This document shows positions 1 through 9,080 of a stretch of 22,494 bases of DNA, piece by piece. Source of the DNA: Chara braunii (taxonomy: Eukaryota; Streptophyta; Charophyceae; Charales; Characeae); assembly GCA_003427395.1 (NCBI GenBank), contig BFEA01000224.1:836494-858987 (forward strand), read 5' to 3'. The stretch's first letter is position 1; each line of letters opens with the position of its first letter. The position numbers were made by a program, and so were the translations under genes. The notes beneath the pieces were generated by a model. It saw only the letters and a program-made list of their open reading frames with translations, was not told the origin of the DNA and ran no database searches.

Positions 1-85
1 GAGTCGGTGAAACTCCGACGAAACAGTTTGTCACAGCCCCTCGTTTGTTGTCCTCTTCTCTCTCTCTGCCTACGGTTTACAGGGC

Positions 86-142
86 AGTTCTATTTGTGAC
101 GATATATATATATATATATAGCTATTATATATATATATATAC

Positions 143-177
<35 letters not shown>

Positions 178-205
178 TATTTGTGACGATATATATATAT
201 ATATA
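86..205. repeat. TA microsatellites in an 85-bp direct duplication
   Basis: The word TTCTATTTGTGACGATATAT occurs at about 88 and again at about 174, each time leading into a (TA)n run. Further (TA)n lies between, so the block is a short tandem duplication carrying expanded dinucleotide arrays. Long TA runs can extrude as cruciforms and are usually length-variable. The 104-codon antisense frame through this block (IYIYIY) is a product of the repeat and is not a gene. Confidence 0.85.
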
Positions 206-257
206 ACAAGCCATGCACATGTGAGATGACTGAGCAAGGTGAAAATAATACACAATA

Positions 258-1741
258 TAAATGGAGCTCCATTATTTGCTTGGTGTATGAAGAGGTTGAT
301 CGGTAGGTCGAGTCGATGGATCAGGCGATTTTTTTGTTTGGTTTGAGGCCGAACGCTTGATTGGTTGATTGACCAGCGTATCACTTAATTTGTCGGTTGA
401 TCAAATAATTGGTCGACCAATCATATAATTGATCGATCGATTATTAGACCGGTCATTTGATCATTTGACCGGTCAATCGATCAGTTTATTGGTTGGTCGA
501 TTGATCTCTTGGTTGATCGGTTGATCACTTGGATGATCATCGATCATTTGATTATATGATTGGTTGGTCAAATCAATTAATCAAACGATTGGTTTGATCG
601 ACCTAGCTCTAGATTGGTCTATGAGTTGCTTGTGCGGCTTCGTTCTTGATTGCTAGGTTGATCAAATGATTGGTCGACCAATTATATGATTGGTCGACCG
701 ATCCTTCGTCCGGTCGACCGATCGATTAATTGGTTAGCTGATCACTTGATTGGTTGATTGATTACTAGGTTGGTTTATGAATTGTCGGCCAATCTGATTA
801 CTCTATCCATTACACAGTTGGTCATTCTGATCAGGCAATTAGTTGGAATGAGTGAAATGAAGATTAAAAGTTTGGTCAAGGAAGGGTTTGTATAGCTTCC
901 TACTTCTTCCTCTTTTTTTTTTTTTATTAGTATCTTTCCCCCCTCTCTCATTTTCTTTTTTATTTTTTAATCAATCAACAGACAAGTGTGGGAGCAGGGC
1001 AAGACGATTGAAAGATGTGAAAATTTTTAAATGCAAAGAATAAGCAGTCCGAATGGGGGCTCCATTATTTGCTTTCTAGATGAAGGAGTTGATCCGTGGA
1101 GCGAATCAATCGATCGTTCGAATCGACGATTTGTTGTTCGGCCTCACGTTGAACGCGCGATGGTCGATTAATTCGTTTGTCTGGCCGATCATCACTTTGG
1201 TCGGTTGATCAAATGATTGGTCGACCAATCATATGATTTGCCAACCGACCACTTGATTGAATCGTCTGATCGCTTGACTGGTTGACTGATCACCTGATCC
1301 GTCGATTGATTGCTCTGATTAGGTCGATTGATTGATCAGATAATCATCGATCACTTGAGGCGGCCGATTAAATGATTGGTCTACCGAACACTTGGCTCGT
1401 TGATCAATCGCTTGATTGGTTGGTCGATCACGTGATTGGTCGAATGATCGCTTTGATTTGGTCGATTGGTCAATTGAATGATCCTCGATCACATGATTAT
1501 TCGACCGATTAATCGATTGGTCATTTGATTAATCAGGTTAGAGTGGCTGAAATAGGTTAGAAAGGGTTTGTGTAACTCTTTTTCTGCCTTCTTTCATGAT
1601 CCTGATTACTCTTCTAGATATATATATCTCCCTCTTTTTTTTTCTTTTTTTTTTTGAGGCAAAGCACAAGTGTGAGAATAGCGAAGTGATTTAAAATGTG
1701 AGGAAACTTTAAGTGCAAAGAATATTTAGTCCATAGTGGGC
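258..1741. repeat. Diverged tandem duplication made of TTGATC/GGTCGACC words
   Basis: Copy 1 runs from about 258 to 1050 and copy 2 from about 1051 to 1741. They share the entry GCTCCATTATTTGCT (266 and 1059, offset 793), the middle GATTGGTCGACCAAT (668 and 1214) and the exit words CAAGTGTG...TGCAAAGAATA (about 984 and 1669, offset about 685). Each copy ends in a T-rich tract. Inside, degenerate words such as TTGATCGG, TGATTGGT and GGTCGACCAATC recur dozens of times without a strict period, giving very dense GATC and GTCGAC palindromes. No open frame of note crosses it. It could be an old satellite-like element or part of a TE; no family is recognised. Confidence 0.75.
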
Positions 1742-2184
1742 ATGTGCCCTTTTCTTAGTAATCAGTCAATCCTTTAATCCCTTATGACTTTGATTAGTTG
1801 TTTCCTTCTTACTGAGTAGCATCTAGGTCAATATCATTGCTGCTAGTTTAGTCACAAACATTCACACAAAAAGTTCATTCGAAACACGCGCAACAGCTGC
1901 CCTGATACCAATCCTTTTTGACTAAATTTGTTAGGTGGGTTTGGGGCTATGAGGGTTGGGGGGAAAGGCGGGTGGAAAAAAGGAGGATGTAGATGAAGAG
2001 GACAGGGAGGAGGATGAGAATGATACATATGAGGAAAATGTAGTGTAATTCCCTAAGGGATTACATGAGTTGCAATTATCAGTCCTGTTTAACCAAAAAA
2101 TTGAGAATAGTTGCCTCCCTATTAATTTCCTGCTAATCAGAAGGAAAAAGTGAAACTTAGTAGTGACGTATCGCTGCTATTTAT
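1742..2184. other. Unannotated AT-rich spacer
   Basis: No convincing frame, repeat or RNA gene was seen. The stretch becomes purine-rich from about 1965 to 2040. It lies downstream of the minus-strand frame that ends at 2185, so it could include that gene's intron or 3' end. Confidence 0.4.
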
Positions 2185-2529
2185 TTAAGATCTGGAGGGG
2201 TAGAGAATAGGGTGAGCGGGAGAGAGGAGGAAGATAATAAAGAAAACGAGTAAGAAGAGAGAAATTATACAAAGAAGAAAGAAGTAATTCAGTCCCCTAA
2301 AAATTTGCGGCCTTCTTCTTGCTCTAGGCGTTCTAGGAGCAGGGGAATTGATGGGGTTGGCGGTCGGGATCTGCGGTCTGGGTTGGTGCGGTTGCGGGAT
2401 TAAGAGAAGCTGCTGCATTGAAATCGATTGGTTGGGGGAGGGTGGATCAAAGTCTGATGCATAGTTGGATGATCTTCGGTGAGTTCTCCTTCTCTGAAGG
2501 TGGTCTTCAAGCTTCCTCTTCTGCAGCAT
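2185..2529 (-). CDS. Hypothetical basic, proline-rich protein with one membrane segment (first exon or fragment)
   Basis: A 114-codon frame starts at an ATG. Residues 1-22 are strongly basic (MLQKRKLEDHLQRRRTHRRS), residues 28-70 are Pro/Ser/Gln-rich, a basic patch follows (RTPRARRRPQIFRGL), and then comes one hydrophobic segment of about 22 residues (YFFLLCIISLFLLVFFIIFL) just before a short tail. The layout (basic cytosolic side, single helix, short luminal tail) is that of a type II membrane anchor, as in Golgi glycosyltransferases or LEA2/NDR1-like proteins, but the ectodomain is absent, so this would be only an N-terminal exon. A similar patch-plus-helix occurs on the plus strand at about 10755-10900 (KTPRQRRKPSLCRNL then a helix), which raises the chance that both are real. 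No family is assigned. Confidence 0.35.
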   Translation of the reverse strand: MLQKRKLEDHLQRRRTHRRSSNYASDFDPPSPNQSISMQQLLLIPQPHQPRPQIPTANPINSPAPRTPRARRRPQIFRGLNYFFLLCIISLFLLVFFIIFLLSPAHPILYPSRS

Positions 2530-2905
2530 CCTTGTTTGTTTGGTCGATGAAGGTGAAAACGTGCGTCGCTTCCTAGAGCTTGAGTATCAGGCGAGGGAGC
2601 GACGACTGCGATGGGTATGAAGCCTCTCTGGAAAAATTTGGCGCCGATTGGTAGTCAACTGAAGTCCCGCATGCCTGGTCGGTGAGCTGCTGGAACCAGG
2701 GTCCTTATCCTGACCTCACGAGATGATGAAGAAGCAAATGAGAGGTGTCCGCCTTGACTGCCTGCTGGAAGAAGCCCTCGAAGAAGAAGGCAATAAGGAA
2801 AATAAAACCCGGAAGCCTGCCTAGGGAAGAAAGGTTCTTCACAAGGGTAAGTAAGCCATTGTTAATCCAGAACTTGGAAATGTTATCCTTTGTCGAAGCT
2901 TAGGC
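2530..2905. other. Spacer with a GGCGCC word and a plus-strand GTAAGT
   Basis: It contains TTTGGCGCCGATTGGTAGTC (2638-2657), weakly like a plant Ty3-type primer-binding site but without the downstream consensus, and GGGTAAGTAAG near 2847, a good donor-like word with no convincing exon upstream. Nothing else is supported. Confidence 0.3.
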
Positions 2906-3901
2906 TTAGCATAGAGTGAAAGAGTAGAATGGTATGCGGAGGTCGTGCGCATGCTTCTCATTGAAGTCTGCCTGCTGAGCGCTTACCTTTGCCTGCTCGA
3001 GTGTAGTTAAGAGGTTGAGGCTGTGTGTCCCAAAGAAGATTACAAAAAAAATAAGATTTGAGTAGAAAGAGTGAGAGAGTAGTTGTACTGCTTGGTCGCG
3101 TTTGAGGAAGAAAAAAGATTGTGCACCATTTTGCAGTGTGCAGAAGGTGGCTTCCTCTGCGAACTCTATGAGATCTGAGGCAACAAGGCTTGAACTCATC
3201 GTCCTTTCGACGAAGCTATGCTGGAGTGACGAGATTGAGGAGGGAAAGATGAATGGGAGGAGGAATAGGTGGAGCGGGAGTAGAGAGGCCGTGGGGTGAT
3301 GAGAGAGGAGAAAATGGTGACGAGTTGTTCGTTCACGATTTCTTCGTGAGATTGGATAGTAAGGTTGGAGGGGAAGAAGGAGAGGAGGAATGGATCGAAA
3401 AGGAGCGAAGAGGTAGAAGCGAGAGAATGAAAAGATGAAGATGTGGAGCGAGAAGCGGCGGTGCGATGGCGTTGTGCATTGGGCGGTTGTGACAACGGGG
3501 GTGGTGGGTCGCTGACTCTGCATGTAGGCAGGTTCAAGATGTGGAGGGGAGGGAGGTGGGGACTGACTTACCAGGGAGTATTGAACAGACGAGTGAGGAC
3601 TGGCCAGGGGACCACTGATTTGTGACCGCCTTGGAATAGCGATGGCAGCACAACGTTGACTGACGACCTTGACTAATGACCTTGACAGACGTGAAAAAAA
3701 TGACCGGTGATGGCCACGCGACCTTGACCGACGAAGTTGACAGCTGGACTGCGACCTGAGAGTCCTTTCACCAAAATCAAGGCGAGGGAAAAAGACTCGA
3801 CCTTTGAAGGACCTGACCCTTGTGTGGCATGCACGCAAGTTTGCGTTCACAATGAATGATGCAAGCAATCGGGGTTTGGAAAGCGCAGCGCGTGAAGGCA
3901 C
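2906..3901 (-). CDS. 331-codon open frame, doubtful
   Basis: This is the longest frame of the window. It is rich in Ser, Arg, Pro and Leu and has no domain I can name. The plus strand here is strongly purine-rich (GGA/GAG), so the complementary pyrimidine-rich strand lacks stop codons by composition alone. That weakens the case. In its favour, the C-terminal end (positions near 2906-3250) has less biased protein text (LTTLEQAK, QQADFNEKHAHDL) and a strong minus-strand donor, CAAAG|GTAAGCG, with the last exon base at 2987. It also has an acceptor-like stretch, T-rich then GGGACACACAG, just upstream. A real short exon could therefore be embedded in a chance frame. Confidence 0.15.
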   Translation of the reverse strand: MPSRAALSKPRLLASFIVNANLRACHTRVRSFKGRVFFPRLDFGERTLRSQSSCQLRRSRSRGHHRSFFSRLSRSLVKVVSQRCAAIAIPRRSQISGPLASPHSSVQYSLVSQSPPPSPPHLEPAYMQSQRPTTPVVTTAQCTTPSHRRFSLHIFIFSFSRFYLFAPFRSIPPLLLPLQPYYPISRRNRERTTRHHFLLSHHPTASLLPLHLFLLPFIFPSSISSLQHSFVERTMSSSLVASDLIEFAEEATFCTLQNGAQSFFFLKRDQAVQLLSHSFYSNLIFFVIFFGTHSLNLLTTLEQAKVSAQQADFNEKHAHDLRIPFYSFTLC

Positions 3902-5259
3902 GTTGGTGGTGAAACAATCTAAAACTACTTCCTCGGTAAGTGACGGAGCCTTATTGACACGAAAGTGCCAGCTGTCCCATCTCGTTTTCTCCTGAGGACA
4001 TATACATATCTATATGCAGATAGACGAACACCGTTGCGATTTATTCATACTAATTCAAGTGTTCACTTTTTCTTTCCCTTCTTCTCCCCTTGTCTTTCAT
4101 TATTCATTTATTCATTTATTCTCAAAAAAAGGGAGAGAGAAAGAGAAAGGGGTAGAAATTGGGTTAGTGAGAGAGAACGGCGTGAGCCAACAAAAGAAGA
4201 GTGTTATTTTACATCGTCCGAAAGTAAAAATACGGGGAGTGTGAAAAGATATCCGCATGGTTTATGGTTCTTAATCTTTCCCAACATGAAGAAATTTTGA
4301 TTATCTGTCTGCCATACCTTTTATGGCATAGCTCGAAAGACATTTGACGCAATTTCTCAAGCTAAGGGAGTGTACATACACATACAGATAAAACGAGAAT
4401 GGTTATGCTACCACAGAATAACTCTCCACTGATTGCATTGCAAATGCAAGCCTCGTGTCCCTATGGTAGAAGGGCAAATAGTCTGCTGATTTCTTTTCCT
4501 TTTACTTGAAACGACGAGGGCCAAGTTGTGAGCTCACAAAATGAGCAAACTGTCCTACATGGACTGAACTGCCCTTGTGCGACTCCACTGAAACGCCAAA
4601 CAAAAGCTCATGAGTGAATCCTAGCTTGTTTCTGAAAGTGCAAATTGACCACGTCACTCGTTCTCTTAGATGTCAAACTAAGCGACGCTCTCTAATCAAC
4701 AACGCAAGAGTCAACTTCGAAGTGGGCAGTTTCCAATCCAGAGCCCTAAACCAGTGTGCAAGTCTGTTGAGCTTGTGCGCGCACAACTAATCTGTCTTGG
4801 CGTGAGTCTGTTGTAAAGCGCATGCGGAGGACGCTCACTTTTTTTATTATTATTTTATTTTATTCATTCTGTTTCATTTACTTACTCTCCCTTCTTTCTG
4901 AAATGATCTTGTTACTTGGAGGTTGCGACCTTCTTCGTAAACCCCGGGGTTAGTGAATATAGTTTTCTGTGTAAATCAACTGTACGTAACCGAATTATCT
5001 GATGAAAAGTTTTTTGTCTTTGTATATGCTTCAACCCTTGAGCCCTGTATGAAGTGAGCCCCAAACACCCTTGAGAACCTGAGAGAGCAGAGGGTGTCTA
5101 AAAAAGGCGGGGATCTTTTGATTGACCTTCAGATCTGGAAGGGATAAAGACAGTTTGATTCCATCTTCTCTCTATACTCAAAAGGGGGGATCTGACAGGT
5201 AGTGCAATTCAATACCCTGCTGGTCACAGAGGACCTCGGAAGCAGGCGCGGTGAGTGAC
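3902..5259. other. Long stretch without a supported gene
   Basis: GA-rich at 4125-4195 and T-rich near 4838-4865. A donor-like TCG|GTAAGTG occurs at about 3935, after a short plus-strand frame (3804-3995) that has no family resemblance. No tandem repeat beyond short runs was seen. Confidence 0.4.
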
Positions 5260-5322
5260 AGGCGCCGTTGCCCTTGGCTTCAGAGAACAGTAGGCGGCCC
5301 CTCCCCGGGTTTCCTCACAACC

Positions 5323-5342
5323 TTGGCTCCGTTGTCGGGGAG
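5323..5342 (+). other. Possible LTR-retrotransposon primer-binding-site remnant
   Basis: TTGGCTCCGTTGTCGGGGAG differs at a few positions from the TGGCGCCGTTGCCGGGGA primer-binding site known from plant Ty3 (Athila/Tat-type) elements, which pairs with the 3' end of tRNA-Asp. It is preceded by CTCACAACC; an LTR ending in CA a few bases before the PBS is the expected arrangement. A second partial match, GGCGCCGTTGCCC, lies at about 5264. No gag/pol frame follows, so at most this is a relic or solo fragment, and coincidence cannot be excluded. Confidence 0.3.
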
Positions 5343-5896
5343 GGCACTGCACACCCAAGGCCTCAGGCTTCCCCTGTCAAACGGGGGTGCATAGGCTAAT
5401 TAGCTAGTGGTTAATTAGCTTGAAAGGTTGATTAGTTGTTTTTTTTTTTTTTTTTTTTTAATTCGTTTTTTCTAAATATCCTTTCATCCAGACGTTTTTA
5501 CGCCAACTGTCTTCGGATCAAAGTTCGTCATTGCATCAAGGCGAACAATTTGGTACCAATTTTACAAAAATGTAACGGCTAGAAGTTAAGATAATCAATT
5601 TTCTTAATTTTTTAAAATATTATTTCGAAAATCTTATTTTTTTTCTTTTTATTACGAAAAATTGAAGTGGAATTTAGAGACGTCCGCCAAACAAAGTCCT
5701 CCCGTTTATTTTTCCCGATGTTTTGAGATCCTGGTCGGGAAAAACAGGCTTTGTTAGTAGGAATGGCGGACTCCGACAGAAACAAAAGAGAGAAAAATAT
5801 AAGAGGGAATTGTTTTTGTCTTTGTAATTGTATTTAAAACGAAAGAGACAAAAATAAAAACATGTAATCCGATTACTTTTAACATTGAACCAAAAA
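5343..5896. other. AT-rich spacer with a T22 tract
   Basis: The tract lies at about 5438-5459. Just before it, TAATTAGCTAGTGGTTAATTAGCT (5398-5421) is a short repeat of TTAATTAGCT. After it the sequence is strongly AT-rich. No frame is supported and no duplicated target site was found around the T tract by eye. Confidence 0.4.
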
Positions 5897-5995
5897 GAAG
5901 CTATCGTGGCTGGGCAAGCGCATGTGACTTACACTGTCGCAGGTCAAAGCAGTGAGGCCGGAAGGGCGAGCGAGACCGTACTCCAGCCTGGATAA
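5897..5995 (+). CDS. Possible C-terminal coding segment of an unknown gene
   Basis: The frame reads EAIVAGQAHVTYTVAGQS and ends LQPG-stop (TAA 5993-5995). The text is balanced and unlike the low-complexity surroundings. It stays open a little upstream, into AT-rich sequence, where an acceptor would have to lie. An AATAAA sits at 6065-6070, about 70 bp after the stop, as for a 3'-UTR. No family is recognised. The segment is short enough to be chance. Confidence 0.2.
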   Translation, partial: EAIVAGQAHVTYTVAGQSSEAGRASETVLQPG

Positions 5996-6246
5996 GTTGT
6001 CACATCCTGCTTGGAACCTTCTTGGTGACTGGAGGCCTTAGATTCTGTAGATCAATGGCTTGTAAATAAAGTTGCAATGGTACCGAGTCCCAACTGTTGT
6101 TCTTGTTACCCCTGGGTAAGTTGTCACATCTTGCTTGGAATCTGCATGGTGACCGAAGGCCTTAGATTTTATAGATCAATGGCTTGTGAATAAAGTTCCA
6201 ATTGATAACGCCCTGGTACCGAGTCCCAACCGTTGTTCTTGTTAAT
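5993..6246 (+). repeat. Tandem duplication of a 124-bp 3'-UTR-like block
   Basis: TAAGTTGTCACAT...TGCTTGGAA begins at 5993 and again at 6117. The shared text continues through GGCCTTAGATT, TAGATCAATGGCTTGT, AATAAAGTT and GGTACCGAGTCCCAAC. Each copy carries an AATAAA (6065-6070 and 6189-6194). The second copy has about 10 extra bases before GGTACCGAG. The copies begin exactly at the TAA that closes the preceding short frame. Confidence 0.9.
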
Positions 6247-6527
6247 CTTGTTGATGTAGGTCGAGGATCATTGCTTGTTGAATCTGGTTCGTTGGAATTT
6301 TGTGCAACCGGAAGCACGGTTGCTAACATAATGTTTTTCATATTTAAATGAGGAACAAAAAAAAGAAAAAGAAAAAAAAAAAGTCCTCCTTTCCTATATT
6401 TTTCAACATGGTAAGAATTTTGCCGTTCGATTTTGGGATCAGGTGACCGAAACATGTGGGTGCCAGAAGTGAAGTCTAAGTCCGCATTCGTGGGACTTCA
6501 CCACGAGTCCAAGTCAAACAGTTGTCA
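6247..6527. other. Spacer without a supported gene
   Basis: It contains an A-rich tract (6356-6382). The 97-codon antisense frame here shows no recognisable domain and is partly generated by the A tract. Confidence 0.35.
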
Positions 6528-6749
6528 GGATCCTTCATTCCTTACCGTTGATCTTTGATAAAATATGCCGTTAGGAATGAAGAATCAGGTTACTTGGGAG
6601 TCTACAGGTGGGCCCAAAGTTCGAAGTAGCCGAATTTTTCATTCCTAACGGTAGATTATATCAAGATCAACGGTAAGTAATAAAGGATTCTTACAAATGT
6701 TTGGATCCTTCATTCCTTACCTTTGATCTTAATATAATATACCGTTAGC
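6528..6749. repeat. Three copies of a palindromic ~55-bp unit, orientations + - +
   Basis: Unit 1 (6528-6586) and unit 3 (6703-about 6749) both start GGATCCTTCATTCCTTACC and continue TTGATCTT...ATA...CCGTTAG. Unit 2 (about 6636-6690) is the reverse complement: CATTCCTAACGG...ATCAAGATCAACGGTAAG. Unit 1 also has perfect 10-bp terminal inverted repeats, CTTCATTCCT (6533-6542) and AGGAATGAAG (6573-6582), so each copy can fold by itself and neighbouring copies can pair. The pattern suits a tiny MITE-like element or a structured repeat. Confidence 0.85.
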
Positions 6750-7132
6750 AGCTCCCACATGTTTTCTCATTGGAGGCTTGAACACGGATGTGGCTACTAC
6801 AACAACTGTCTTGGAGCAGGCCTTATGGTTGGTTGCAACTCCCACGGCCCCGGTTCTCAACTTTGCAGACCCACGACTCCAATCGTGCGGAAGTTGTCTT
6901 TTCATCACCAAGACATCACGACCACTGATGATTATCTTCATCTACGGTTTCTTCAGTTCCTCTTTTTCTTTCTGTTATTCTACTTTCAAGATCTACGGTT
7001 GGAGCATTTTCTGAGCAGTATCATTGGTTCATCTCCAAGGCACCATCGGGACTCACCCAGCAGGAAGCAGTCCCTCGGTAGCTCGACCTCCACTACTTCC
7101 AGGGGTAGCAAGAGCATAAGTAACGGGCACAG
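6750..7132. other. Stretch without a supported gene, plus-strand frame open
   Basis: A plus-strand frame of 146 codons (6759-7199) crosses here but mixes Ser/Arg and FLFFFLL low-complexity text and has no recognised motif. It may contain intron or 5' sequence of the exon candidates that start at 7133. Confidence 0.3.
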
Positions 7133-7251
7133 GACCGACGTAAACTCTCGCTGCGCACTCTCCGCATTTCTTCCACCATCCTTTGTGCCCATTGCGTAGG
7201 CAAACTTGCAAGTGACATCAAGACAGTCAGCCAGTTACTCTTTGAAGACAG
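7133..7251 (+). CDS. Candidate exon 1 of an unknown gene
   Basis: A frame without ATG is open from 7124 to 7432. In its first part it reads helical, coding-like text (LRTLRISSTILCAHC, GKLASDIKTVSQLLFED). An acceptor-like CACAG precedes 7133. If it is spliced at ACAG|GTCGTT (after 7251), the leftover AG joins the G at 7900 to keep the frame of the next exon candidate. The donor GTCGTT is weak, and the frame stays open to 7432, so the 3' limit is uncertain. The family is not recognised. Confidence 0.3.
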
Positions 7252-7899
7252 GTCGTTCACCTCGCTTTTTGGCACACCACGCTTGCGCTTACCCACCAAA
7301 GCTGCTTTTCACTCCTGCCCACCTGCACCTATACCTATTTTCGGGCTGTATACAAGCACTTGGCAATCCTCGACTAATTCAGGTTTGTGCTTGCCACTGC
7401 TTGGTCCACCCTCTTTTGCCACCAGCCTCTGAGGCTACTTAAGCACTGGTAAGCCTGTCAAAAACCTCCCACCATGAACTGCGACGACAAATCCGAAAGT
7501 CATCCACTTTGCACTCTGGCCCTGTCCCCGCCTCATCGCCCATCCTCCTCCACTTTTCCTCTCTCACCCTGCTCCTCCCCCCTCTCCTCGCGCTTTGTGT
7601 CTCCCTCCTTTTCCTACCACTCACCCCAGCCAGAACAACCACCGTTCTTCGACCCTTTTCTCAAGCACCATTTTCCCGCCCATCTCATGCTGCAGTCTTC
7701 TTCGCCCACTCCATCTCAACATCTTCTTTAACTATTCGCTTCCCTCATCAACTTCCCCACCTCCAGAGCCTCACCGCCCATAGCCACAGACCCCAAGCCG
7801 GAAAGAATTTTCGTCATAAACCCACCAACCGCCTCGCTGCTACCTCTCCACCTCTTTTCTCTTCCCCTCGTCACTCCTACTCCCTGCATCAAGTTACAG
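7252..7899 (+). other. Probable intron, strongly pyrimidine-rich 3' half
   Basis: The 3' part, about 7540-7890, is C/T-rich and ends CATCAAGTTACAG|G, a good acceptor. The long plus-strand frame starting at 7509 is open because of this composition and differs in frame from the exon that follows; it is treated as a shadow. Confidence 0.35.
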
Positions 7900-7978
7900 G
7901 AAACCAAGGTCCAAGGTGGAAGTCAAGTATGGCGTGCTTCCCAACGTGGACGACATCGAGCGATTCTGCATCGACACT

Positions 7979-7992
7979 GCCAAGTTCCGATT

Positions 7993-7993
<1 letters not shown>
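7979..7993 (+). repeat. Left copy of a 15-bp target-site duplication
   Basis: GCCAAGTTCCGATTC is identical to 9953-9967. It is directly followed by one C and then T32. The flanking bases outside the repeat differ, as expected for a true duplicated target rather than a longer homology. Confidence 0.85.
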
Positions 7994-8030
<37 letters not shown>

Positions 8031-8171
8031 CGAGTTCCATCTGTTGGTGGGGAGCAACACCTGCTGGAAACCGGGTCCAGCATCCCTGAAATACATCATG
8101 GCATTGATTGGTTCATATGAATGAAGGAGAATGCGTATGATGGAAATGATGGCGATGAAAAAAATTGAATT

Positions 8172-9080
8172 GTACTATCTTAGCCGTTTTGGCCTCCTAA
8201 TCCTAGAACAACTCCTAGCTCTCCCTTACTATGATATTCCAACTTAGGGACAAGACCAACCTAACCAACGACTACCATAGCTGATCTCTTCTCACTACCT
8301 AGACTAACCCCACCCCATAGGTTGTCGAGGCAGCCCCCCCGATTTGCCACTGGTTTGCTTTCTTGCCTCAGCTAACCACAAATCTCTTTACAAGGCCTCC
8401 CACTCCTGCCCAATTGCATGTTACAGGGCTACGCCCCAGCTCCGGCCAACGTCGTTCTGGCATCGGCGGTCCAGCCGTATAGAACAGAGCAACGGAGCAG
8501 TTATCTGTCCAGGTTTGACGATCTCTGAATTCCTATATCCCTAGTGAGGTAGAAGTCAGGGCGCCATCTAAAATTACGAAGCACCAGAAGGCTTGTTTTG
8601 AGTTTTTGAAAATTCTGAAAAAGCTTTTATTGGATCTATGTATATGGATATATCAGCAACTTTGACTTCCTAATCCGAGGGCAACTACTAACCCTCCCTG
8701 TACCAGGACACTACTGCTCAGAGACAGTATCATCCAAACAACATCAACCATAGCTGACCTCTTCTCGCCACCGAGACTATCCCCGACCCCAGAGGGTGTC
8801 AAGGCGGGCCCCCCAATTAACCACTGGATTGCCTTCCTCCCTCGACAAACCCCAGATCTCTCTACAAGGCCTCATGCTCCTACCGTAGCAGGTTACAGGG
8901 TAACGCCCCAGCTCCGGCCAGCATCGTTCTGGCATCGGCAAGTTAAGAGCATAGAACAGAGGAACCATACCGATGTCAGTCCAGGTGTAACCATCCCTGA
9001 GATCGAAGATCCTAACGAAGAAGAAAGTCAGATGCTGCTCTAACTCTCAGAACCTCGAAAAACTGAATGTAACATGTAGT
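8172..9080. repeat. Internal tandem duplication (offset about 472 bp) inside the insert
   Basis: Copy 1 spans about 8172-8625 and copy 2 about 8648-9080. Shared words include CATAGCTGA(T/C)CTCTTCTC, the CAAGGCCTC region and a highly conserved core, 8421-8467 versus 8893-8939, with 43 of 47 bases identical by eye (ACGCCCCAGCTCCGGCCA, then TCGTTCTGGCATCGGC). The core is better conserved than its flanks. A plus-strand 66-codon frame (8344-8544) and a minus-strand 63-codon frame overlap different copies and are not conserved as a pair of good frames. Confidence 0.85.

Noticed and set aside
5930-5992. Alu-like words (GAGCGAGACC, CTCCAGCCTGG)
   Set aside because: Short fortuitous matches without a dimeric structure or A-rich linker; nothing else suggests a primate sequence.
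7509-8120. 203-codon plus-strand frame
   Set aside because: Open because of C/T-rich intron-like sequence; it runs through the T32 tail of the insertion as poly-Phe and is out of frame with the better-supported exon at 7900-7993.
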